Position numbers and translations under genes: made by a program
Notes under the pieces: generated by a model
Told to the model about the DNA's origin: nothing
The model's input: the letters and a program-made list of their open reading frames with translations, nothing else
The model's database searches: none
Source of the DNA: Adenanthera pavonina
Lineage: Eukaryota > Streptophyta > Magnoliopsida > Fabales > Fabaceae
Length of the DNA stretch: 64,000 bases
NCBI GenBank assembly: GCA_026686845.1
Contig: JAIVEN010000011.1
Span: 27,514,501-27,578,500 of the forward strand
Direction: 5' to 3'
Shown: positions 1 to 13,000 of the stretch, piece after piece
How positions within the stretch are numbered: position 1 is the first letter of the stretch
How the letters are laid out: each line of letters opens with the position of its first letter

Positions 1-1978
1 ACTTAAACTTTCAAAGTCCATCAACCAACATCATTTTTAATATTTCTAATACATCAATCAAGAATCAAGTTACCTAATTAACACCTACAATGCTAAATTA
101 AGCAACTAAATTCAAACTTAAGGCAAAAGGGGACAAGGTACAGATTTGGCCAACATATTCTCAATTTAACAAAATATCAAACCATACAATCTTCCAATCC
201 ACAATTCCAATTGGTCACAATAAAATCCATCAATTTTCATCAATAATTAACCAATTAATATGAATTTTAAGTCAAAATATTCAAGAACATTATCTTAATT
301 TAACTTAAAAATTGAAACAGAAAAATGAAAGAGAAAGAAATAATTAGCCCAAGCTCAAATTGAAATCCATTGCCCATTGTAGCTCCTCCAAGTTGCTCTA
401 AATCACCACCAAGCTTCACCTCTCCATTAGCCCGAGCTCACCCAAGCTCTTCCAAGGCAGCCACGTTTATGCAGTGAAGATGGAGAAAAGGATGAGTGTT
501 GGACAAGTAGATGAAGTTTAATGGAGAAAATAGTGGAAGAGTCACCAACTTGATGGATGAAATGGAAGAAATTCGCGGCCAAAGCTATGCTTGAAGACTT
601 ATGGATGAAATCTCCATATAACAGAAGAATGAGATGGAGAATGACAAGAGACGAAGCAAAAATAGGTGTGTTTGGATCAGAAATTGCAAGAAAAAGAAGG
701 AAAATTGGTGGAATAGGTGAGAAAAAATGGAAGAAATCAAGGGAGCCGAAAGAGGAATGAAGGAAAAGGTGAAAGGAGGAGGAGCGGCGGCTTCTGAAAA
801 TTAACTCACAGGGAAGGGCGTGATTGGTTTCCTCATAATGGAGTAAGAGATGTGTAATTTTTACCATTAAAATAAAACTAGATATAAATGAATAACTAAA
901 AATGAGAAAAAATATGAAAGTTAGGAAAATAAATTTTTCATAAAATCTTCCATGTTAGATAATCAAAATATCCTTTTAAAATTTTAATCTCCATGAACTA
1001 TGACCTACAAGAAAATATTATTTCAGATAGATTATATGCTCAGTTAAATAAATACAAATTAAATTCTCATTTAAAGAAATTAAATTAATTATGAGATAAA
1101 GTTTAAGTTCAATTGAAGATAAATTATGTTTTAAAATAATAAAAACAAAAGAAATAAAATATTAAAAAGAAATTTCTAAAACTTTTTGACAATTTTACCC
1201 TTATATAAGTCAATTCTTAATTTTTTTTAATTACAAAAAAAGCACCAAGGACTCATAATTACATTGAGAATTATTAAATAGAATAAAATAGGAAGAATTA
1301 ACTCTTTGGAATAATTTGAAAAATAAAAGAAAAAATAAATTAAAACTTAATTTTCAAAAATTATCCCAAAATTCTCGTAAATCCAAAATTTGGTTAAAAT
1401 TATGAAAATAATTTAAAAATGTAAAATTAGTCGAAATTAATTATCAGAATCACTAATTATGGAGAATAAAAATAGTGAAAATTTAAGAGTTATCAATTCT
1501 ATAAAGCAATTTCTAAGAAGGGCATTTTTATAATAAAACAATTAAAATCTCACAAACTCTTACAAGGTAATACCGAAGAAAATAGTTTGAACGCGTCTAT
1601 ACTTATGGAGTAATGCTACTGAAAAAATGTAAGGTTTCAAATTATACAACTTTCAATGTTAACATTGTTCCAATTAAATTATCCACACGGCATTCATTCA
1701 ATATTGTTAAAAAGACTAAAAATTACTTTAGTATAAGTAGTAGAGTCTAACATTTATAACATTCGATATTTAACCCTTGTATATAAAGTAAACTTAGTTG
1801 AAAGGGAATCACTATTTGCCTTTCTGCCCTCAATATTTTAGGAGAGATTAATCTTTATCCTCAATGGAGATATTCAAAAACAAGACCAAAAGCAAAAATC
1901 CTAAAAATTGGAAATGGCATTGATAAAGAACCTTTTATTTCTTCCAATAAGGTTATAACTGACAAAATAAAACCATAT
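1..1978. other. Intergenic, no supportable gene
   Basis: AT-rich sequence downstream of the SDR gene. A 146-codon open frame on the minus strand (427-867) is Ser/Phe/Leu-rich and low in complexity. It lies opposite a purine-rich tract (about 470-780) and shows no recognisable domain, so I do not call it a gene. The final 100 bases or so before 1979 probably include the 3' UTR of the SDR gene. I recognise no RNA gene or mobile element here. Confidence 0.5.
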
Positions 1979-4900
1979 TTAAACCGTGAAACCTCCATCT
2001 GCATATATAATCTGTCCAGTGATGTATGAAGCGGCAGGAAGGCAAAGAAAAGCAACTAGTGCTGAAATCTCTTTAGGCTCTCCTATGCGACTGATGGGAA
2101 GTTGAGACATTAGACTGTTTAATATATTTTCTCCAACAAGTTCTTTCTGCAAGAAGATCAGAGATTATGTCTCACTTAGTAACATGATTTTATATCACGC
2201 AGGAAAAGTAAAGGACAAGACATACTTATAAGATAACTTAACAAGATTGTGATGTTTTTATGCAGCAGCAGGCATGAACTTTTGTTTTGATGCAATGTTA
2301 TTCAACAGTTGTAACAAGTAAGAACCTAAAAACACGTACATTAATATGAACACATTAACAATTCGCTGTTGTCAGCAAAAGTGTGGTTATCTTGTTAAAT
2401 AGGAGCAACACTAATATAATAATACGTTGAAAACTTTTTTTTTTTCCTGGTTATATCAGGAAGGTTTAAATCTTTGATCACTACTCACACCCCATCTAAT
2501 TCTTGCCACTAGAGCTAGCCCTAGGATGACATCATATGTTGAGAAACTCTAGTGATTTATTTTAACATAAATGATCTTCAGGGAAAGTATGTAACTTGAA
2601 GGGAGAAAGTAGATAACCACCAAGGCTTTCCTTCAAGTAAGACCTAAAACATCAAAGTGGCCTCCTTCCCCATCTTTCTCCGGCGAAAAACATCAAAGTT
2701 TAGGTACTGAAGATGAAGACATCTGAGGGAGTAGTGGACATTGGTAGAATGTCAACTCCTCTGTCATTTAACCCTAATTTCCGATTTATGTTGCATAGTG
2801 TTGATTATGCAAAGTAGTATAAGGCTCTGATTGCCTTCCATTAATCTTTAGCAATGAGTATTTTCTTAAGGATCATGAATTTTTAAGCAAGAAAAAGGTT
2901 CAAGACAAGCTCAAAGAAGAGTTTGGGACAGTGAAAGAACACAACATATTTTCAAGTTCTTAACTTAGAAAGGATTTTTTTTTGTTGGCCTGAACTTGGG
3001 AATGGAGTTCGAGACCTTCAAAAAGATGTACATTGAGGCAGTCAAAGAATATTTAGATAGGCTCATGGGTATATAAATCAGATTATGCTACTTGATGAAT
3101 ATGACAGAGCAGATTATTGCTGAGAAAGTACATGTTAGCATCTTTGAGAAAGGCTGACAAAAAAAGAAAAACCAGTAGCAAGTTGATGAAGATCTAATTG
3201 TTGCCACTTGTTAACTAGCAAAAAAAGGTGAAATCCCTTGATTAATTAAAATCAGGTTCTTCAAAGAGCCATCAGATATAGCAGCAGCATGCTGGAATTT
3301 CAGTTTTCTTTCAATGCATTTCAAAAGTGACTAAGGAGTAATGAACAGCAATTAGACATCAACTTGTAGTTACATACCTTCCCAGACTCCAAAAGTGAGG
3401 TCATTATAGCTCCAGGTGCTACTGCATTTACACGAATATTATCCTTTGCCCATTCAAATGCCATGTTCTTTGTGACTTGATTCATAGCTCCTGAATACAG
3501 TTATGCAGATAATTCATTAGAAAAGTGAATTGAATTCCCTATATTCATGCTTTCATACATTCAGAAAAGACAGATATAAGAGAATGTGACTGTGTACGAT
3601 TTATATCTCGCCACGACGCTCATCATTTTTTCTCTCTCGAGATGCACTGTGTATGTTCACTCTTGTAAATATAAGAGATTCAGATTGTGAGAAAAGATAT
3701 ATATATATATATATATATACCTTTAGTTGCTGCATAGGCCGAATGCTGTGGCACAGCTTTGAAGCCTGCAATGGAGGAGATATTTACAATGGTACCATTT
3801 CCCGATGCTTTTAGAAGTGGGTGTGCAAGTTGGCTCAAATGGTAAGTAGACTCGAAATTGGTTCCCATTAGTGTTGATATTTCTTCAGCAGTAAAATCTG
3901 TTGCCTCCCTAATTATATTTGTCCCAGCATTATTTATCTAAGTCAAAACACGGTATGAAATCAGTTGAGCTTTTGCCTCAAATTCCTCGAAAATCAATTG
4001 AATTGAGAGAGAATCTCACTAGGATGTTGAGCTTTCCATGAAAGATAGTGGTAGCAGTTTCCATCAGATTTTCACGTTGGTCACGAAATAGAACATCACA
4101 AGCTGATCCAGTTACACTAAATCCTCTGCTTTCCCACTCTTTCAGACATTTATTGATATCTTCTTGGTTACGGGAACATATATGCACAGCTGCTCCAAAT
4201 TCTGCCAATTCTTGTACTATGGCATGCCTGAACTCAAATCAACAAATATAAACCAGTAGCAAAAAGAACACTGACATTAATAAGAGACACATCAGAATAC
4301 ATAGTGTTTGATACAAATAGCAAACATCAATATTCAATACATATAACGAAATTTATTAAAAAGAACATATTATTTATAAGCCACGAACAAAGCAACTCAT
4401 TCCGGTCTCAAATTCCATGCCATGTATGGAAAAACTCTTCTAGTTTACATAATATCATAGCCACGGATACCGATGGGCAACTTAGGTCCCACAGATTGTG
4501 TGTTTGTGTGTGTGTGAACGGACGCAATGACAATAAGCTTTGAAAACCCCAACCTACTCACAGATATATAGTGTCGTTAATTAATTTATATCTGCATTTT
4601 TAATATGAATAATTTATTACATTTCATTCTTTACTCTTTTCAAACTATATATATATATATCATGTGACTCATCTTTTTTGAAGTAAATGTCATCTACCTT
4701 TTAATTGGTACCTGATGATGTGTCCATAATCTAATTATAAATTATAAGATATATTGAATGAATTAATCATATTATTTGTTAAAAGTGAAATGTTAAAATA
4801 AACTATTATTTTCATACAAGTGTTGTTTCATTTCACTCTAAGATGGATAAGATATTAAGGACAAGACAAATCTAAGACCTCTTGAACTGAATGAAATCGG

Positions 4901-5057
4901 AAACCCAAAATACCTGATGGTTCTGAATTTGAAGAAGCAAATGGAGTTACTGTGAAAAGAAAACAAACCCTATGCCTCGAGTTGCTCCTGTGACTAGAGC
5001 ATTCATTCCAGAGAGTGACCATCTTTTGTCTTTGAAGCTAAGCTTTGCTTCACCCAT
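1979..5057 (-). CDS. Tropinone reductase-like short-chain dehydrogenase/reductase (SDR), 5 exons
   Basis: Exons read on the minus strand: 5057-4969, 4227-4020, 3937-3721, 3490-3378, 2146-1979. All introns are GT-AG, the phases close, and they join into a 264-residue protein, the normal size for this family. The NADP(H)-binding motif TGATRGIG is at residues 23-30 and the structural NNAG at 101-104. The expected catalytic set is present: Asn126, Ser154 (ISSIAG), Tyr167 and Lys171 (SAYAATK). The C-terminal PGAI...ITGQ...DGG blocks are also present. These features place it in the classical SDR family, close to plant tropinone-reductase homologs (SDR65C type). Such proteins reduce small ketones, and the real substrate is seldom tropine-related, so substrate is not inferred. 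The start is the first ATG before the family-typical N-terminus and lies just ahead of the Rossmann fold. No targeting peptide is evident, so it is probably cytosolic. No neighbouring gene appears related. Confidence 0.93.
3697..3719. repeat. (AT)n microsatellite at a splice donor
   Basis: About 12 AT units. On the transcribed minus strand the run begins within the GT of the exon 3 donor of the SDR gene (AAAG|GTATATAT), so the microsatellite forms the intronic part of the 5' splice site. Confidence 0.9.
4496..4518. repeat. (TG)n microsatellite
   Basis: Short imperfect TG run inside intron 1 of the SDR gene. Confidence 0.7.
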
Positions 5058-5269
5058 TTTTGTGGCAGTGATATTATTTGGAATCCTTCGAATGGAAGAA
5101 CACACCAGTTTACTTGCTCAAAACACAAGATTGAATTTGGTGCTTATGTACGGTAAGAGATATGTGGTTCTAAATACTGGCTTGGATCCGATGATACAAA
5201 ATCAGAGTGACACAGAAATCTAACCAATAGGATAATACATTTCTCAATGGTGACCACGCAACAATAATA

Positions 5270-5592
5270 CTCCTTCCCTCCTATATTATAAGGCATTTCA
5301 CAAAATTTTTCTTATCCCACAATATAAAACTCTTCATAAGATTTAGTTAAGTATTTTTGAGTTTTTTCCAACAAAAACGTTCATAAATTGACTCTTCAAC
5401 TAACAAATTCTCTTTTTGTTGGAAAAAAAAAAACCAACTCTCTTTACACAAGAAAAGTCAATAAAATTAATTAAGGGTGTTTTTAGAAAAATAGTTTTTT
5501 TTTTAACAAAAATCAAGACTTCAAACTATTTTTAACTATCTTTCTTAACATATGTGATTTTTCTAAAATATTTTATAATATGGGATGGAGGA
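5270..5592. mobile_element. Stowaway-like MITE upstream of the SDR gene
   Basis: The left end, CTCCTTCCCTCCTATATTATA, is inverted at the right end as TATAATATGGGATGGAGG. This resembles the CTCCCTCCGTCCCATA-type termini of Stowaway (Tc1/mariner) MITEs. A TA dinucleotide precedes the left end; the right terminus is degraded. Length is about 320 bp and there is no coding capacity. It lies about 210 bp upstream of the SDR start codon, in the promoter region. Confidence 0.7.
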
Positions 5593-5639
5593 AACAGAAA
5601 GCAAGATCTTATAAACCGTAGATATTACACACTTAAATT

Positions 5640-7215
5640 ATTTGAGTGATAAGAAAATGAATAACGAAGCAATGAAATTTGATGTGTTTTTGAACTTAAG
5701 TAGAAGCTACGAGTGCGTTTCGAACGAAATCTATCATCATTTTCTAACCAAGAAAATTTATCAACAATTCAATTCAATCATTTGTTGATGACCTGAACTC
5801 CATTATTTAATACATTTTTAGAATTCAATTAATTCAGAATAGATTATGAATTAGTTAAATGAAATTGTACCGCAATAAGCTAATCAAATATGTTAAAGAA
5901 ATAGCCCAAAACTGAGCTCACAAACCTCATTTTGAGCAGTAAAAAAGTTTTATCGTAACATATATATAGGGAAAACTAGACCCTTGTTCCTTTAGTTCCA
6001 CCCTATTTTAAAATTGAACTGCAGTGCACACAAATGATTTGAGTGATAAAAAATAAACAATGAAGCAATGAAATTTGATGCGTCCCTGAACTTTTATGGG
6101 GATACTATAGGGGTGCCTTTGGAAGAAAATCTGTCAACAATTCAATTCATTATTGTGGATGACCTGAATTCCATTATTTAATACATTTTTAGAATTCAAC
6201 TGACTCAGATTATGATGCTAAATGGAGTCTAACTATAATTTGATTCAAATGGATTGAAATTCAAACTAATGACCGAATATCAGATAGTTATTATCAATAT
6301 TGTCAGAATTGGACAGAACTGACCGATTTAACTATGAACCGACGCCAAGTCCTGTTCAATTATAGAGTTCAACCACTGGTTTCAGGAATCGATTAAGAAT
6401 AAGTGAAACCAGCCTTAAATCAACCAAACCGATTGTGAACCAGTTCCAACTTCATTTTTTAAAATATTTTTTAAATTTTTTTTAGTTTTTGAGACAAAAT
6501 AATATCATTTTTAATACAAAATACTTTTTATTTTTATATAAGCACTATTATTATATATAATTATTGAAAATTATAAATTTACTTGATAAATAATATAATA
6601 ATGGATTATTAGTTGATTATTTTAAACTTAAAATGTGATTATAGATAATATTAATTTGTTTAAATTTAAATATTGAGTTATAAAATATATTAGTAATTTG
6701 TTTATGTTGGATAATATATTAATAATTCAGAATTATTTAGTTTAAAAATTTAATTAAACCATAAAATCTGCTTAAACTATTTTAATCACTATCTGTGCAA
6801 TCTAGATTAGATACTTGAACCAATATCATGCTCGGTTTAATTTCCGATTTGATTCTCACAACATTGGTTATTACTAAGAAATTGGACTACAATAAATTAA
6901 CCAAATATGATAAATAAAGGTTGACCAAAATAAAATATTATTAAAAAAAAAAACCCAAAACTAAGCTTTACAAACCACATTTTGAGCAGCACCATGATAA
7001 ATGGAATCTCTTGAAATACTTTTTTGTAAGTGAGGAAAAAGAAAAACACATAATGAAAGTCCCGCAGAAAGAGAATTCACATCCCAGACATGAAAGCCCA
7101 GTTTAACTACCTTAAATACAGACTTGTGCATCTGGTTAAGCTGTCAAAAAAGTGTTTCAAGTCAAAAAATAAATTAAAACATTAAACCTTTGTTATCACC
7201 CTATTTTAAAATTAG
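5640..7215. repeat. Diverged tandem duplication, second copy interrupted by a MITE
   Basis: Unit 1 (about 5640-6012) and unit 2 (about 6030-6290, continuing 6875-7215) share the same ordered landmarks. These are the GCAATGAAATTTGATG block (5670s/6065s), the CCATTATTTAATACATTTTTAGAATTCAA block (5800s/6170s), the CAAAACTGAGCT/CCAAAACTAAGCT block ending in CATTTTGAGCAG (5910-5940/6955-6990), and CACCCTATTTTAAAATT (about 6000/7200). The order is conserved, but unit 2 is split by the hAT-type MITE, so the duplication predates that insertion. No coding content is visible. Confidence 0.7.
6295..6866. mobile_element. hAT-type MITE with 8-bp TSD
   Basis: A 572-bp non-coding element. Its termini CAATATTGTCAGAAT and (reverse complement of the right end) CAATGTTGTGAGAAT match at 13 of 15 bases. 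It is flanked by 8-bp direct repeats GTTATTAT (6287-6294) and GTTATTAC (6867-6874). An 8-bp TSD and CA(G/A)TGTTGTCA-like ends are typical of hAT-derived MITEs. Removing it restores the colinearity of the surrounding duplication, which supports the boundaries. Confidence 0.8.
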
Positions 7216-10025
7216 ATAATAAATTTAACAAGAAATGAAGCTCACTACTTTCAACAAAATAAAGGTTAAAAGTCACATTTTCGCTACACTTCTAATATGA
7301 TAAATAAAACTCCGTACGGGGCAACTATACTTTGGTATTGTTATCAAGTATTAATTAGCAAAGCATCTTGTAAGAATGGATAATTATGCAGTTAAATAAT
7401 CATTTCAAGAGTATAGAATAATTTACTTCATGATATATGAATAATTCAATTTTCAACCTCGTTATATCATCCAAGTAATTCAAGGAACGCAGAAATTCAA
7501 AAGCATCTATAGTTTTGGAATATGAAGCTGCCGTAGCAATTACAATTACAGAACTGCAGACTTGCAGCAATTAAACCTCAACTTCTCAACTTTTATCCCT
7601 CCCATCCAAACGTAAAAGCATCCATAATTAATCATGTTCTCAACCCAAAACCAACTACTTAAATTGAGGACGGTGGATTCAACGCCACATTCAACAATAT
7701 CAAACTTCCATAGATACCAATTCACTTGGTTATTTCATTTGGGCACCGCATACCATTGTATATATTCTCTTAAATAAGGGGCCATCAAATTCATTTTCAT
7801 AGCGATGATCAGCCCTAGTACGATTGCTTCCAAAAGTTAAGTTGGCATACAAGTTTATGCCAAAAGAACACAACGGGCTCCGAATTAAAACAGATGAAAT
7901 AACAACGCAATGATCTTTCAGACCAGCCAAAGGGACACTAGTTCGCTGCATTCATTTCTCTGATTTATTCTGTTAGGATAAGAGCTTTAGAGAGATAAGA
8001 CACAAACATGTCCTCAGACTTAATTGATTTGTATCTCTCTCTCTCTACTAACAAGGGAATTAAGGACCAGAACAGTTACGAGGTTTCAACAAGTCTTGAT
8101 ATAACATTGATCGTAGTATTGGTCAAGTAAATTGTGGTCTTTCGTTCAACATTAGATATTATCTCGCCAATATCTCAGTGTGGACAAGACACGATATGCT
8201 TAATCAGTATTACAATATCACGCATAAAAACATCTGCAGAACAAAACTACTTACATTAACAAAGCATACAGTCAAAAATTATGAGCAACAAACTATACAA
8301 ACAAACATGACGCAAAAACTGGCTTCACCCAGCAAAAGAACTTCAGTAGAACACCCTGCAGTGCAGTAAACAATGAGACAGGAAACTAACAATTGAACAA
8401 TTGGGTCAGTAGACAGACTTCGGTTCCCAAGAAACCTAAGAATTTATCTGAAAGCACAATGGACATCCTAATTGAGACCATCTACTCGTAAGCATGAGAA
8501 TCTAGAAATGCTAACCAATCAGTATAGAGTGCTGATTTCCATGGAACAATCATATCAAACATTAAATTGGCAAACTTGAAGTATTATTGCCAATCAGCAT
8601 TAAAATAGACAGGGATGTTTTCTAAAATCCTAGCAGCTCCTGCAGTCCTATCAATAACACACCTCCACATATTGACAAACCCAGATAGGGTATTGAGATT
8701 CTCAATCCTCCGGCAACATATTCCAGTACCTTTTAAGACCAGAAACGTCATTGGAAGTGACTAGGTATCCACAACTTTACACCAAGTAAACTATCCTCCT
8801 GAATACAACAAAAGGATATATACAGACAAAGTGCTCATATGGGAAAAGAATTCTAGTAATTTTTCATGCTCTAGGTTTTGGGGCAAGGATTCTACAAAAT
8901 CCATCAGGTCTTAAACTGGTTCATAAAGTGCCAACTTCAATATTTGCCAAAACACACACAGTAGCAAGTGATTCAGATGAAATTCAATACTTTTAATGCT
9001 ACTCTAAAACCTCCACAATGTTGCACTATCCAATAATATAGCAGTCGTTATGCAAGTTGCGAGCTACCATGTACTTGGGGATTATTGCATTGATATAAAT
9101 GAAAATTACGAGAGAGCTAAGTTAAATACTCATGAGAATAGTATGAATGCTTCTTTATCATCATCTTGTTCTCTCCCTAGGTAGAAAATCTTAGAAAGTT
9201 ATAAATGATTCGAGCATCAACTTAAAATAGTGCATCATGCTTTTTATGATACACCAATTGAGTATGTTCCAATGAGTTAAATCTTTGACTTCATTCATTG
9301 CTCAAATAGTGCTCTTTAATATTACCAGTGGTAGCTCTATAATGCTCTGGTTAGTAAACTTCCGTTCACGATCATGACACAAAGAAATAAGCAATCCAAA
9401 ACAACCAAACAGCTCTTTTTGTGATGTCATTGATGGATCTGGAAAGAGATAAAAAGTCCACAATCCTTAACCATAAAATGTAACCACTCCGACTTTAGTC
9501 TCTGTCCAAATGAATAGATGACGTTGTAGCAGTCTTCTAATTATCCACCCACATGGAATTCTTTATAAGAGGAAAAGGAGGTTAAGTTACACATATCACA
9601 TACTGAGAACTTTTCATCTCTAAATAACTTGAGTCCTTACATCACAATTTTAAGTACTGACTGACAATAAATTCCATCCAGTGAAGAACCACGATAGTTT
9701 GAACTGACATAACCCTTGGTATTTGACATATTTCCATGGGGCTATTAATTAGCCATGTTCCTTTGTCTCCATACTGTAGGCACCATATTGTGCATATGCT
9801 TCAATAGTCAACATCCTACTGCAGCCACTTTATTATATCATATCTGTTCATAGACAAATTCACTAGTGACCATGGTGTGCAACCTTCGCCAGTCATATCC
9901 CTTGGGATAAATTTACAGAGATGCCATGTTGAGGATATTGAAAGTTCTTAATAAAACTAGATTATCTAATATTCGGTGCTGCATTAAGTTCAAGGCAATG
10001 ACAAGGATTTAACTAAGGATTTACC
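7216..10025. other. Intergenic, no gene recognised
   Basis: Open frames here (longest 73 codons, 7730-7951 minus) have no recognisable domain, and no repeat boundary was found. The last several hundred bases are expected to hold the 3' UTR of the RRM gene. A GAG|GTAAAT donor-like sequence overlaps its stop codon, so a 3' UTR intron is possible. Confidence 0.45.
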
Positions 10026-13000
10026 TCAATAATAAGAACCAGACCCACTACCACCCATGTAACCACCACCACCACCCCCACCCACACCTCTGCCAGAATA
10101 AAGTGATGAGTATGAGCCGCCACCAACCTACAACAGCATAGAAATGTGTAATTAATGCTCATCCATGTTCAACAGTACCAACAATTGTAACAGGAAACGA
10201 ACATACATCATTTCCACGAGACATGTAATCACCACCATAACTGGAGGAGTACATACCACCAACATCACTACTGCCAAAAGAACCTGAGATGCCACACACC
10301 ATCATATAAGAACAATAAAATTTTAGCAAGGCCAGCATAAAGACAGCAGTCTGATTATGAAGATAAACATTATCTGAGACAAACCAACCTCCACTATAAC
10401 TCATGCCCTGGCGACTACTATACATCCCATGTGAGTCTTGACTTGACATAGAACTCCTATTGCCACCATAGCCCATACTAGACCTCCCAAGTCTATCAAC
10501 CAAAAAGCAAAGAGTAAGTAACCATTATGGAGGGACAGTGATGCAAAAATTCTCATAAGGAAACAAACCTATCACCATAAGCATCCCCATACTGTGAAGC
10601 ACTACCACCATAGTCATAGTCCAATCGAGCTCTTGATTGGCGAGCACCACTATCCGCATATCGTGGAGTAACATCATCCTAGGAAAAAATTCAAAATATA
10701 AGAAAATTACATAAACCAAAGCTATCATCTGTAAAACTTAATAAGATTTGATAAGGTGCCATAAAATATAAACAAAATTGACACTTACTATGGCAGCATA
10801 TTGGCGTTTCGAGCCAGAGAGAGTGTCATAATCACGAGGGCGTCCTTCCCGGTAACTGGGATGAGGAGGTGGAGGAGGAGGAGGCCTCTCAAATCTTTGG
10901 CCATAGCCATCATCCACATAAGCCCTCCTAGGTGCCACACGAGATGTAGTACTTCTAGGAAGCTCAGAGTAGGTAGGGCCACGGGCAGGATAATCCCTAT
11001 AAGAGGGGCGTCTCTCAGAGGCCACCCTAGAACTGTAATCTGCAGCTACTCTACTTCTTGGTGGTGGCAAATCCTCACGCCGAGCATAATCTCTCTTCAT
11101 GCTATTTTTTGGATATGCAGGAACTAACAAAACATGATAAAATATATATATTGTTTAGAAAGCTAGAATAAACAAAAGAAAGACTGTTATATGACTCTGT
11201 AATACATACCTGCCGGTCTCCTATCATAAGATCTAGCCGGAGGAGCCACCGGCCTGGCTCTTACTGTCATTGGCATGGCTGGACGTCTATCTCTCACACT
11301 AAAAGGCCTGACTGGTGGGACACGACTACTAATGCCCCTTACACCACGAGCAGGTAAACTACGAGGCGCAGGTCGACTCCATGATGGCCTTGTAACTCTT
11401 CCAGAAGCACGACTAGACCTAAAGTCCCCACGGCCAACATGTTTTCCATGGCCTCTCTGAAGTGGTCTCGATAATCTGGCCCTAACTTTTGCCTGCATGC
11501 ATATGCAAGTATAGTTGTTAATGGTGCATAGTGCACAGTTGCTAAAAAGGCTCCTGGAGGCCAGGCATGCAGTTGACAGCATAGCAGTAGGCAACACTTG
11601 GCACATAATCGTGTAAATAAATTAAAAGCAAAAGACTAGTAAATCCATTTTATTTAGTTGAAAGAACGGAAAAATAAACTAAAAACATAACTTGCACAAA
11701 CAATTGTCCAAATTTGAAAACTATATGCATAAACTTCAATAATGGTTCTTTTCTCTCAGGTTTATTCGGGCATCAAACTTGTCTGCTTTTATATCATTTA
11801 TTTTCGTTGTAAGACTCTCTGATCTCATCTCTAATATAAAAGTCTTGCATGAATAAATTAAATGAATAAAAATTCACATGAACAGGAAAAAAAAATTAAG
11901 GCCGAGGAGAGACATATAAAGATAGAGGAAAAGGGCAAAATAATATAGGGCAAAAACCCTTGATGAGAAAAGAAAACAAGAAATAAAAAAAGAGAACTGA
12001 ACAGAGAAGAGAAGAAAAATGGAAGGAAAAAACGAGCAAAACAGTGGGAGAACCAAACAGAACACCTGGGGGAGTGGGGAGGAGGAGAAATGAATCTGAA
12101 AGAGAGAAAGCTTCAAACTTAGTCTAGAAGCATTCAACTTCTTTAGAATAGCGAACAGGAATTGTGATGAAAGGGTTTGCATGAACCTTGTCACATGATG
12201 CTTTGTGGCCCACAATACACCACCGACAGTGATGTACAAAGCACACACCAGTGTGCTATATTGGTTCCATGATGCCACAGAAGTGAAATTGTGCTAGTGG
12301 CAACAACATGATGCTAGCGTGCTTTTAATATGGTTGGAAGCATTACAAAATACCAGATTTAACAGTTGCACATTTAATAGTTATATTAAAAGCCAATACA
12401 GAATACTGACCTTACTATCCCCTTCACCTAACTCAGAATTATTAATGCTTTTGGCACAAGTCACAGCAGCATCATGGGTATCAAATGTAACAAATCCAAA
12501 GTCCTTCCTCTTGGCAGAAGGCATGTTTCTAGCAAGCTCAATCTTCTCAATCTCCCCATATCTCTTAAGAAGAACCCGTACACGATCCTCATCCCATGAA
12601 GGAGGCAGACCATCAATGAATACAGTTTTAACCTGTAACATTAATACGCTTGATCAGCAAATGAAAGGTAAAATAACACCTTAACACCAAAACTTGAAGG
12701 ATGTACAACTTATCAACAGAAATGTGTTGAGCCCCCAACCCCTAAGTAAATGACTAGAATCATACAAAATTACTAATCAATGATACAAGTAAAGCAACAA
12801 AGATTGTTGTATGAGGCAAACCCAAATGGTTCGAGAAGATCAAGAAATATTCTAATTCTATATAATAATCCCAGGTAAAACATGCAATAAATCCAGAGCC
12901 AAAAGATTACCTGCGCCATAATCTCATCACCCGGATCAATAAAGGAATCTGCAAAGGAAACCTTTGCAGGCCTATCAACTCCAAAGACAACATCTCTCTT

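Noticed and set aside
427..867. 146-codon minus-strand open frame near the window start
   Set aside because: Low-complexity Ser/Phe/Leu composition opposite a purine-rich tract. No domain, and no supporting exon structure.
10788..11606. Several overlapping open frames on both strands
   Set aside because: Shadows of Arg/Pro-rich exons 6 and 7 of the RRM gene. The spliced frame accounts for the region.
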